Shown in pieces: positions 12,657-22,673 of a DNA stretch of 64,000 bases. Within the stretch, counting starts at the first letter, position 1. Each line of letters starts with the position of its first letter. The position numbers and the translations under genes are program-made. Under the pieces are notes generated by a model that was not told the origin of the DNA, ran no database searches, and worked only from the letters and a program-made list of their open reading frames with translations. Source of the stretch: Heterobasidion occidentale (Eukaryota; Basidiomycota; Agaricomycetes; Russulales; Bondarzewiaceae); assembly GCA_039111635.1 (NCBI GenBank), contig JBCAQO010000006.1, positions 186,001-250,000 on the forward strand. Reading direction: 5' to 3'.

Positions 12657-13478
12657 TGTCAGAGGGTGAAAGTGCTCACAAAGCGCCGAACTTGACAAGT
12701 CTTTTCCTGTTTTCGCATCGTTTTGGCTTTTAGCGATTCCGCTTTGATTGTACCCGGGGGGTGATGGATGGACATCTCAGATTTGATCATGGAATGATTC
12801 TGTTCAACGTTTCATGCTCTTCGCCACCAGTATTTCATGGGCGGCCGCTTTGGGATTTGCACCACTGCCCCTGAAATCTGCGTGCCATTTCGTTATTGGT
12901 CGTTCCTTGACTTGGGCGCCCTCGCTCGTGATGGGGCTGCGATATGTCTGGAATCGGCAATGATCGATTTGGCTATGCTACCAAAGTTCGCCGAACAGCA
13001 GTCACCACCTGCTCCTGTCGGAAAGACAATGACCTCCGGGGTGAACTTTTCGATCAAAACGCTGCATAGGTAAGTCGACGGCCAGTGCCAACAGGGCGCT
13101 TTCACTGCCGTTCAAGTTGAGCTTGAACTTGAGCTTGAACTGAAGCAACGATGGGGCCCGTCAGTATGGTTATAACTGGACCGCGACTCTCTTCTCTTTT
13201 GGCCTTGTCCATTCTCTTTCTCCCTGCTTGTCTGGTGGTCACAAAGTTTCTTCGCACTACTATCTATACTGGCATAAGACAGAACTCACCTCAAATCTGC
13301 GTGAGCTATTGTGAGTAAGGCTCGCGCATTATGTGGCCTTTTGTGTCCTCACGTTTCCGCCCATTTTGGAGGGTCGATCCAGATTGCCTGCCAGTCGACG
13401 TCTTTTATGCTTTGTGGAAGCCGTAGTAAATTGACGTCAAGCTAGACTTTCATACGACAAATAGCATCGCCATCATTC
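12657..13478. other. Intergenic region with a short direct repeat
   Basis: No gene is supported. At 13116-13141 a 12-nt unit, TTGAGCTTGAAC, is repeated in tandem. Confidence 0.35.
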
Positions 13479-14918
13479 ATGTGGGTGACATTCCAAATTA
13501 TGCATTCCAAGGCGTCTGAACACATCTTGTCCTCAATAGCGACAATGTCAATGCAGGCCCGCAAGCAACATCTCCCCCCCGAGCTATGGCTACGCATCTT
13601 CGAGCTCGCGACATACGTCCCAGGACTCCTAGAGACGGACATTCCAGATCCTTTCGATATGGATCCGCCGTCCATCCTCCACCTCCATCAGGAGTATGAC
13701 AGGAAGCTTTTCAAGTACTCGATGGTCACCAAGAGATCTATCGTCCTTGTCTGCCGGACATGGTATTCGCTCGCTCTCCCGCTCCTCTACCAAGTCCTCT
13801 ACATCCCGTCACGAGATTCCACAGGGTCGTCCTCGACACGATTTGGCGAAGTGGTTTCTTCCCTCTTGAAGAGATTCACCGACTCGAAGCACCGTCTTGG
13901 CCCCGCAGGCGCAGATGACAGCAGTCACCGCTACGTAGGGTTATGGCCGTGTCGGCTGGAGCTGCATTTCAGCGCTTATAACCCAATTGAAGACGCCGAC
14001 GTCGAGCGCCTAGTCGAGCTCTCCGCTTGTCTTCCGAACCTCGAGATCCTCGCCGCCAGCGGGCCGCTTACAGAACCCCCAAGCGTCGTCCTCGAGACCA
14101 TCTTGGCGTCATCGGGAGCGTCGCTACGCAAGATATTTCTACCGCAGTGCAATTTACGGCAGAAGGACGGAGCTGCCATCTTGGAGAGCTGTCCACGCCT
14201 ACGGGCGTTGTACGTTGGATACGCGCAAGAGGGACTGAGCGCGTCGTGCCCCGTGGACTGGATGCGGGCACCGGAGCTCTCGTTTTTCACCATCGGCGTA
14301 TGTTCAACTTCGAGGCTGTGCGATGCAGAGCATGATGTTTCCTTCATCCCTTCCCTTCAACAGGTCTGCTTCTCCAGCCATTCCTATCAGCCTGTTTTGG
14401 ATACATTCACGCACTTCGTCGCATTCCAAGGCGCCTACCTGCAGACCATATATCTCGACACCAGGCAGATGATGAGGCACGACCTGGAAGGAAGCCTCGC
14501 GCTGTTCACGGACCACTGCCCACGCCTCAATCACCTCATCTTGATCATGGAGCGATGGAGGAACCTCCCCCGCTCCTTCACCCTTCCCTCGAGCGTCACG
14601 CACCTCGGTCTGTTCGCTCATTTTTACCACCAGGATGACGGCAAGGTGTTCGAAGGGCTGTTTCGCTCCCTCTCAGATGCGCCCGCGTTGCAGGCCGTGC
14701 GGTTTCTGGAACCGTGGGGGGTGTCTTCATTGCGGAAGAATCATTCGGACGCGGTCCTGTCATTGTTAGCTTCGTGCACGTTTCGTTTGGAGGATTGCGA
14801 CGGGAAGGCGCTGAGGTTGAAGGATTATGGAGGAGAGCCCGATTGGGACTGGGAACTCCCGTGGATGCCTGGCTCCTCGAGGACGTCGTTGTCGAGCGCA
14901 CCTTGTATTATCGGATGA
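13479..14918 (+). CDS. F-box protein with leucine-rich C-terminal region; 3' end possibly frameshifted
   Basis: A single open exon of 479 codons. An F-box-like motif (LPPELWLRIFELATYV) lies at about residues 31-46, followed by LVCRTWYSLALPLLYQ, the second half of the F-box helix bundle. Downstream are leucine-rich, LRR-like segments (LPNLEILAASGPL, CPRLRALYVGYA). Such proteins usually recruit targets to SCF ubiquitin ligases; partner and substrate are unknown. The start could also be an internal ATG at 13500 or just before the F-box. Near 14848 the frame seems to slip: the continuing frame gives a 20-residue odd tail, while the other forward frame gives PVDAWLLEDVVVERTLYY, which then joins by a GTGAGT..CAG intron to a short final exon ending at 15037. 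Confidence 0.65.
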   Translation: MWVTFQIMHSKASEHILSSIATMSMQARKQHLPPELWLRIFELATYVPGLLETDIPDPFDMDPPSILHLHQEYDRKLFKYSMVTKRSIVLVCRTWYSLALPLLYQVLYIPSRDSTGSSSTRFGEVVSSLLKRFTDSKHRLGPAGADDSSHRYVGLWPCRLELHFSAYNPIEDADVERLVELSACLPNLEILAASGPLTEPPSVVLETILASSGASLRKIFLPQCNLRQKDGAAILESCPRLRALYVGYAQEGLSASCPVDWMRAPELSFFTIGVCSTSRLCDAEHDVSFIPSLQQVCFSSHSYQPVLDTFTHFVAFQGAYLQTIYLDTRQMMRHDLEGSLALFTDHCPRLNHLILIMERWRNLPRSFTLPSSVTHLGLFAHFYHQDDGKVFEGLFRSLSDAPALQAVRFLEPWGVSSLRKNHSDAVLSLLASCTFRLEDCDGKALRLKDYGGEPDWDWELPWMPGSSRTSLSSAPCIIG

Positions 14919-15534
14919 GCTTCCAAAGGGAGTCGGTGAGTGATCGAAGGCTCTTCGCGTGGGATGTGCCCGTCCTCGTTTTGTCTGACCTGTTTCCTAA
15001 TCATACAGATGCCCAAGCAGGGACATTGCTTTTGTGACGTTTAGTGCGCTTAGCGCTCTTTTACCTCGGTCTTCTTCTTTGTGCAGCCGCATGTTGTTCC
15101 ACTAGCGCCTCCCTGTTGCAGGTCGGTCAAAATGGTTGCTGTCTGGGTACCTATCTTGCAAACGCTACTTCCTTGTCATTTACGAAAATTGGTATCTGTA
15201 TGCGGACGGATTGGGATTCCAGTAGCTTATTTTACCGAACTGGGCATATTATTTGACAGAGCTCATCAGTTATTCTGTATAAATATGTACTGTGGATGGA
15301 AACAGTGACGCACCAGGTTTGGTCTCCACCAAAAAAGAAAGAAGCTGAGAGAAGTAGCGCCCTGATAAGATAAGGATCGGATGACAGAGCAGCGCATGAT
15401 CTTGATAAGATTGTAGACGCTCTGTTGCAGTTCGCCATCTCCAGATTCTTGCTTTCATTATTGCCCACATCCACACTCGAGTGTGCGCACGCTCTGCCAA
15501 TTTTTTTTACCCCCCTCACGTAGTGGCGTCGATA
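14919..15534. other. Intergenic region
   Basis: The first ~120 nt may be the true last intron and exon of the F-box gene (see that entry). The rest has no supported gene. A CCCCCTCACG pyrimidine tract precedes the next start. Confidence 0.35.
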
Positions 15535-16888
15535 ATGGGTCAATCTGATCAAGCGCCGGCCCCTACACCCTCGCCGATACCCATTCCTACTGAACCACGG
15601 GATGGTTCTCTACCGAATGAACTCGCAGCTGAGGCTGCACGAACCCGTGTTATTCTCGTAGGCATCGGGTAAGAATCAAGAAATGATTCTGAATCTATTC
15701 TCATCACTGACATGGCTTGGTGATCTGAGGAAGAGGCGCGACATGTTCTGGCAAGACTACACTTGCGAAGCACCTGAGGAGATTGCTTCCCAATAGTTTC
15801 ATAATTCACCAGGACGTATGTATCAGCGAATCATAATGCCAAACATTGCTCTCGCTGATCAGTGATCTCATGCAGGATTTCGCGCCCGTATATCTCTTTC
15901 TCCTACAGTGATGCGCCTGCAATCACTGACTCCGCATCGATGACATTTCATCTAGCCCCAATCGACTCTCCCAATCCATCCGAAACTGAACGTTCAAGAT
16001 TGGGATAGCGCGCCGACCGCGATCGACTGGCCGCGCATGCGGACCTTCATGCGCACAGTAAAGCAGGCCGCGCGTATACCTGCCGAACACCAGTCACACG
16101 ACCATCTCAACGAGCAGAAGGCTATTCCTGTTCCATCAGAGGTATTTGAGCGACGGAGGAGCGAGATACAGAGTCTGCAGAGGAGCGTGGAGGTGGAGAA
16201 GGGGGAAAGGATAGTGTGGGGGCTTGTGGATGGGTTCTTGCTGTATTGGGATGAGGTGAGTTCCGTGTCTGTCTCGGGCGGAGATTCTGATGCACAGAAA
16301 CTGAGAAATGAAACCTATGACGCGATGATGGTTCCACAGGAAGTGGTTTCGAGACTAGATGCCCGATTCTTCCTCCGCGTGCCGCATGACGTTCTGAAGC
16401 AACGTAGAGAAGAGCGTTCTGGATACCATACCGCAGGTAGAGGCGTACTTCACCTGCACAGACTGCAATCCTAACGACTCTTCCCCAAACCGCTCCTTGC
16501 AAACCTACCCACGCTTCCCTGTTCGGCCGACACTTGCCCATTTGATCGATGTCGTCCGGCGTCTGTTCGCGACTTGATCGTGGAGTCCAATCCGACTCAG
16601 AGAATACCTTTTGGAAGGATCCTCCCGGATATTTTGAGGACCTCGTTTGGCCGGCGTACCTCGAAGCGCACCGAAAGATGTTTGAGGCACGCATCTTGCA
16701 TCACTTGTCTGTCCTGTTGCTGGAAGTTAAATGTCAATCTGCAGAACGACGACCCGGAGAACGGTGCTCCGCGGATGGAAGGACTCACTTTCATCGAACC
16801 CCTCGAGCTCGGGATGGGCGAGATAGTTGAACGATGCTGTGGGGTGCTCAAAGGCGTGTTGGACACGGCCGCCCAGGACGCGAAATAG
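15535..16888 (+). CDS. NRK1: Nicotinamide riboside kinase
   Basis: Phosphorylates nicotinamide riboside to NMN for NAD salvage in the cytosol. Seven exons (15535-15668, 15734-15815, 15876-15887, 15956-16255, 16340-16436, 16601-16686, 16745-16888) join to 284 aa. The Walker A loop GGATCSGKTT is at about residues 45-54, split by an intron. The substrate-binding DDFAP is at 72-76, encoded partly by a 12-nt microexon. Then come IHPKLNVQDWD, GLVDGFLLYWDE, the lid FFLRVPHDVLKQRREERSGY and WKDPPGYFEDLVWPAY. All match the fungal NRK layout. The 84-nt fourth intron is a multiple of three without a stop, so retention would add 28 residues. The last intron (16687-16744) needs a GC donor, as no GT fits. 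The N-terminal 35 residues are Pro-rich and probably disordered. Confidence 0.88.
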
Positions 16889-17340
16889 ACGCGAGGAGTC
16901 CTCGTGCTTGTTGACGAATTTGTAGAACGCACGGGTCGAATGGATCCCGACAGATTTGTAGAGGCTTAGTACTGGCTTAGTAGTATGCACTGGCCATGGG
17001 ATATCTGTTATTGGAGTATGTATTCGGGTAGGCACGAATGTAGCGCCTGGAACGGCGGAAGGGATATGGTGCTATATATTAATGTGATGATGTATTTTTG
17101 GGGAGTGCATTCGTCCGGGGGGATATGTGTGGGGATATGTCGTACACGGCGGAGGATTTCATGCGCTGAGGAAGGGGTTCGGGGGGCGGGCCGGGGACGG
17201 TAGAGAGCGAGAGAATCACATGGGCCGGAAATGCAACCTTAACCTCGTGATTGGTTGCTTGTATAAGAGCACTCTCACCCTTGCGCTGCCTACCCCGCAT
17301 CTTCTCTCCCTCCCTCTCCACACATCCCCACAAATCAATA
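16889..17340. other. Intergenic region and fumarate reductase promoter
   Basis: No gene is seen. An ATTGG (inverted CCAAT) element and a TATAAG box near the right end belong to the next gene. Confidence 0.4.
17250..17267 (+). promoter_or_regulatory. CCAAT-type and TATA elements of the fumarate reductase gene
   Basis: ATTGG at 17250-17254 is followed by TATAAG at 17262-17267, about 75 nt before the ATG, then a CT-rich leader. The spacing is typical of a fungal core promoter. Confidence 0.4.
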
Positions 17341-19546
17341 ATGGCACAGGTCATCGTAGTAGGTGGAGGTCTTGCTGGTCTTTCCGCCGCGCACACCCTC
17401 CTAGAGCGGGGCGCAAATGTCCTACTTTTGGACAAACAGGGGTGAGCGATTTGTCTCTTCGAGCCTGACGGTATTCTCACTTGTTCAATGCAGTTTCATG
17501 GGTGGTAACTCGACCAAGGCGACGTCGGGTATCAACGGTGCTGGAACCCAGACCCAGCAGGAGCTTGGTATCCCCGATAATGCTAAGACCTTCTTTGAGG
17601 ACACGAAGCGTTCGGTACGTACGCACATTCGGTCACCTCTTACCCGCCGCATTCCAACCTCGTTTGATTTGCTTGTAGGCTCGTGATCTCGCTCGCGACG
17701 ATCTCATCCGCGTTTTGACTGGCCGCTCCGGCGACGCTGTCAACTGGCTCCAGGACAAGTTCGCTCTTGACCTCTCCAAGGTTGCACGTCTCGGTGGACA
17801 CACCCATCCTCGCACACATCGTGGAAACGCTCAGTTCCCGGGAATGGTGAGTCGTCTATTGTTGTCCTTGGAAATGGCGTCTTCACTCGCATACGTCATT
17901 ACCCGGATTGGCGCCTATATCTGTTTCCCCGTTATTTTCAGTTGCTGATACTCGTGCACGGGTAGGTTATCACGTACGCCCAGATGGAGCGTCTCGAAGA
18001 CCTTGCTGTTTCATCGCCAGACCGCGTCAAGATCCAGAAGAAGGCACGTGTCGTTAAACTCATCAAGGATGAGTCCGGTGCCGTCATTGGTGTCGAGTAC
18101 ACGCTCAAGGGCAAGACCGAGACTGCATACGGCCCCGTCATCCTCGCTACTGGTGGTTACGCCGCCGACTTCACAGAGGACTCCTTGCTCAAGAAGTACC
18201 GCCCCGAGTACTACAACCTGCCCACGACCAACGGCGACCACTGCACCGGTGATGGCCAGAAGCTTGCCCTCGCTATTGGCGCTAGCGCTATCGACTTGGA
18301 GAAGGTCCAGGTCCATCCCACTGGTCTGGTCGACCCCAACGAGCCCGAAGCAAAGGTCAAGTTCTTGGCTGCTGAGGCGCTCCGTGGTGTCGGCGGTCTC
18401 TTGTTGGATAATGAGGGCCAGCGGTTCGTGGACGAGCTCCAGCACCGTGACTTTGTCACCGGAAAGATGTGGGAGAACGGCAAGGTTGGTTGCATTGCGA
18501 CTAAATGATAAAAACATGACTAACGATGTCCTGCTCAGTACCCTATCCGACTCATCCTCAACGGTCAGGCGTCGAAGGAGATCGAATGGCACACCAAGCA
18601 CTACGTTGGTCGTGGCTTGATGAAGCGCTTCGAGAGTGGTGAGGAACTCGCGAAGGAGATGGGCTTGAAGCCAGAGGTACTCAAGAAGACCTTCGACGAC
18701 TACAACAACGTTGTCAAGACAAAGAAGGATCCTTTCAACAAGAAGGTATGTGTGCTGTTTTTATCGGCACCTGTCATTGTCTCAAGAAGTTTTTTAGTTC
18801 TTCGCTGAAGGAGAGTGGACTTTCAACGACTACTTCAACGTTGCGATCATGACCCCCGTCCTTCACTACACAATGGGTGGTCTTCAAATCGACGCCGAGT
18901 CCCGTGTCGTTGACCAGTCGGGCAAGCCCATCCCAGGCTTGTTCGCTGCGGGCGAGGTTGCTGGCGGTGTGCACGGTGCCAACCGTCTGGGTGGTAGCTC
19001 ATTGCTTGGCTGTGTCGTGTTCGGTCGTGTCAGCGGTGACTCGGCAAGCTCTTACCTCCTGCAACGGACAGGCAAGATCGCGGAGAAGGCAGTGGGACGG
19101 CTGGGTGCTGTTGCCGGACACCTGGAGGCCTCGGTACGTTTGGCGCTGGCCAACTCGCTAATGCTGGCGCTAATCTGGTTGTATAGTCGCCTGCACCATC
19201 AAAGCCTGCAGAGGCACCAGCGCCTGCCGCCTCGTCATCATCAGGAGGGAAGACGTTCTCGGCCGAAGAGGTTGCGAAGCACAACAAGAAGGATGATGTC
19301 TGGGTCATCATCGACGGGCAAGTCCTTGATGTGACCAACTTCCTCCCGGATCACCCAGGAGGCGAGAAGGCAATTCTGTTATACGCCGGCCGTGATGCGA
19401 CGGAGGAGTTCAACATGCTGCATGATCCCAAGGTACGCTCCCATCTCACGAAATGTTTGTTCTACGGTCAGCATCTTATGGTGCAATACGCGCAGGTCAT
19501 CCCTCGGTATGCAGCGGACTCTGTCATTGGGTCGTTGAGGAAGTAA
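17341..19546 (+). CDS. Soluble fumarate reductase with C-terminal cytochrome b5 domain
   Basis: Flavoprotein of the Osm1/Frd1 type, predicted to reduce fumarate to succinate with FADH2, allowing anaerobic flavin reoxidation. Eight exons (17341-17441, 17494-17614, 17679-17846, 17966-18484, 18539-18745, 18798-19133, 19187-19432, 19496-19546) give 582 aa, all phases consistent. The FAD Rossmann motif [19 protein letters not shown] starts at residue 4. Further landmarks are [15 protein letters not shown], the active-site region [10 protein letters not shown], and the FAD-binding [22 protein letters not shown] segment. After an Ala/Pro/Ser linker, the last ~80 residues form a cytochrome b5-like domain with DHPGG and NMLHD supplying the two heme-ligand histidines. 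No targeting peptide is seen. The last intron (63 nt) is also open in frame, but splicing gives the expected [15 protein letters not shown] end. Confidence 0.9.
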
Positions 19547-20168
19547 ACCCATTCACACCTATTCCTGCGTGATCCTGCCTCTATCGTATCTGCACCCGCA
19601 TCCTACTCATATCCCCTGTTTTACACCTTTCTCTCTTCTCACGTTTGGATCGGGAGTCTGTACGCAGGACGAAAAGTGACGTGCCATGGCTTGAGTATGT
19701 GGTCTATGTTGTAATATTTATCTCGTTTTTTGGCTTTTCCTTTTGCGCATGACAAACACTATTCAATATCTGTGGGTGTGGAGAATGTTCGACTGAAGAT
19801 GTCTGACTTGGACAGCGGTGAATAGCCCGATTGAACTTTGCGGTGGCTGATGTTCTCGGATAAACCGCAGACTGTGCCCCTGCACAGCGAGTTGGGCGTT
19901 TTTCATGTCGTCCATCTTATCATCTCACTGCGGCAAGCGATAGGCTCTGTGAGGGGGCCCCTGGGTCCCCTGATCGGCTTGGACTTCGACAGCTTAAATA
20001 ACCACGACAGGTCTTGACCTGGCCTGAGTACTTCCTTATCTGCTCGCGTCTGCCCCCGGCGAACTCATCACTGTGGAGATTCGTCTACTGCCTCGCGGTT
20101 AAGTACACATACATGTAGACTTGATACATTCGCGCAGTTGCATCTGCCGCGAGACTTTCGGTCCCAAG
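19547..20168. other. Intergenic region and NCS1 permease promoter
   Basis: This holds the 3' end of the fumarate reductase transcript and the promoter of the permease. No extra gene is seen. Confidence 0.4.
19994..20001 (+). promoter_or_regulatory. Possible TATA-like element of the NCS1 permease
   Basis: TTAAATAA lies about 170 nt before the ATG at 20169. Spacing is plausible but the motif is weak. Confidence 0.25.
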
Positions 20169-22220
20169 ATGGTCGCCTCTCTCCGTAGAATTGCTTCTTT
20201 GGCCAGGCTGCATGGAAACGAGGAGGAGCACGAGAAGACGGACGCGTGGTCGAATCGCGACTTGATCCCTCTACCTCCTTTGTAAGGACCCTTCAGCGAT
20301 CGTCCACTATTCTCAGACTGACTGGGCGGTGCTTTGGTCGATAGGCGACGCACATGGGGTTTGTTCGAGTTTTACGGTTACTGGACGCTGTCCTCCCTGA
20401 ATGTGCATATTGCGTTTCGGCTACTATGACGTTGGTGGGGCTGACGACGTCTTCGTAGATCTCGACCTGGCAATTGCCCAACACGCTTCTTACGGCCGGG
20501 CTCTCTGTCGGGGAGGCCATGGCAGTCATCATCATCGGGCGCGCTGTCGTCTCCATATTCGCCACCCTCATCGCGTGGTGCGGGCTTCGCTGGCACGTCG
20601 GATTCACGATCCAGAACAGGTTCACCTGGGGCATGAGAGGAAGCTACATCCCGCTCGTGCAGCGCGTGATGTTGAACTTCATCTGGTGCGCGATCCAGGC
20701 GTGGAATGGCGGGAAACTGGTCACCGTCATGCTCACGGCCATATTTCCATCGTTTGCCACGATTCCGAATTGTAAGTCCCCTTGAATCCGTGTCGTGTCG
20801 TGTTCAGTGTGATTTACTAACTTGTTGACTGCTCTGCTAGCGCTGCCTGCCAGCGTTCCGGCCACGACCTCAGAAATGATCGGGTTCTTCGTCTTCTGGA
20901 TCTGCTCAGTGCCTTTCCTTTGGGTTCCGCCTGAGAAATTCCGCCGCCCGTTCCAAATGATCTCCATCTACTGCGGGCTAGTCATGCTTTGTATGCGTGC
21001 GTATTCCTCATATTTTTATCTCTTTCTTGCACTCAGTTTTGCACGCAGTCATATGGTCGCTGTCGGTCGCCCGAGGCGTGGGACCCGTATTCCACACCGG
21101 CACCAAGACGTCCTTGAAATGGTCTACGTCCTGGATCATGCTCTCCACCCTCAACAGCACCATAGGTGGCAAGGCGGCGGGCATGACGAACGGCTCTGAC
21201 TTTTCTCGCTACGGAAAGTCTGCCAGAGCCTATATCCTGGGAACCTTTGCGTGCCTCTTCTGCACGGGCACGCTTGTCTCGTTCGTCGGCCTTGTCGTGA
21301 CGGCGGCGGCTCAGAAGATCTATGGCAAGGTGTACTGGAACCCGCCCGACTTGCTCATGCGGATGATGGAGAGCGGCGACGGGAGCTCGAAGGCTCGAGC
21401 CGGCGTATTCTTTCTCGCACTCGGGTTCGCGCTTACTGTATGTTGGCGGCCCATTATTTTCCTGTTGAGCCACTCACCCATTCACCGTCTAGTCCGGCTT
21501 CGAGAATATCTGCGGCAACGCGGTCGCTGGCGGCATCGACCTGTCAGGGATGTTCCCGCGCTACATCAACATCCGGCGCGGCGCGTTCATCACTTTCCTC
21601 GCCATCTGGATCGTCCAGCCGTGGCAGCTCATCAACCGCGCAGCGACGTTCCTCACCGTCGTGTCCTCCTTCTCCGTCTTCCTCGCGCCCATCATGGGCC
21701 TCATGTGCGCGGACTACTTTCTGCTGCGCAGGCAGCAAATCAAGCTCTCGGACCTGTACGAGCCGTACGGGTCGTATCACTTTTGGCATGGGGTCAACTG
21801 GAGGGCGATCGTCGCGTGGCTCGTTGGATGGGCACCGACGATTGGGGGGCTGATCGCGACCGTGAAGCCTCTGCCAAACGCTTCCCGCGCGCTGTTCGAG
21901 CTGTACTACATCTCGTTCTTCTACGGTGAGCACGGCGCTCTCATTCGACATGCGTGCGCTTCCTCGTCCTGATGTCCCATTCCGCAACAGGATTCTTCAG
22001 CTCATTTGTGGTCTTCTACGTCGTGACCGTCGCCTTCCCCGTTGCTGGGATGGGCGACGTGGACGATGTCGACACCTTTGGCACGTTCACGCCGGATGAA
22101 TGCAAGCGGATGGGAATCGCGCCCCTACACTCCCCGGCCGAGTCAGGTGCAGCGAACAGGTCTCTCGAGAAAACGCAGATAGATGAGAAAGCCGTCGTGG
22201 TCGATCTAGAGTATCACTGA
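20169..22220 (+). CDS. NCS1-family permease (uracil/allantoin/hydantoin-type)
   Basis: Predicted plasma-membrane symporter of the nucleobase-cation-symport-1 family. Seven exons (20169-20281, 20345-20402, 20459-20771, 20841-20990, 21049-21437, 21493-21925, 21991-22220) join to 561 aa with consistent phases. Family landmarks in order: the TM1 region WTLSSLNISTWQLPNTLLTA, RWHVGFTIQNRFTWGMRG, IQAWNGGK, GTKTSLKW, the SDFSRYGKS loop, ENICGNAVAGGIDLSGMFPRY and the terminal ADYFLLRRQQIKLSDLYEP. About 12 hydrophobic segments can be seen. This is the Fur/Dal4 uracil-allantoin branch, not the Fcy purine-cytosine branch. It is convergent with the hydantoinase gene, 453 nt away, so a hydantoin or other ureide substrate is plausible. 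Substrate cannot be fixed from sequence. Confidence 0.88.
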
Positions 22221-22673
22221 TGATGTCAGGCAATGATTTTGATAGACTTATGATAGTTTTCCTTTTGTATGTGATTTTGGAGCTCTAGGAATTTGCCTGT
22301 GAGCGAGGCATGGAATGCAATATTACGGCTTTACGCTTAGACCTTGACTTGAAGCTTGATGTCGTGCATCAATACCTAGGCAGTAAACTCGAACCGTACC
22401 TACCTACCTACAGGACGTCGTCTAGACATGCGACACGTCGCTATTAGACGTTAACACACGAGAAGAAAAAGGCAGTCAAACCTCGTTGGGACGTTTGCTT
22501 ATCTTCATGTCATTGAGCCCTTCGGCCGTTTTACTTGCAAGTACTGGTGTACCAAAAATGACCTGAATGACCCGCTTTGATTTTGCTCCGACACTATCTA
22601 CGGCACACTCCAGAGTCCGTCCCACGATGCTTCGATTCCAATGATCCAAAAACCCGCTTCTAGCATCCCCCGC
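22221..22673. other. Convergent 3' intergenic region
   Basis: The 3' ends of the NCS1 permease (+) and hydantoinase (-) meet here. A short run of TACC repeats occurs near 22397. No gene is seen. Confidence 0.4.
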
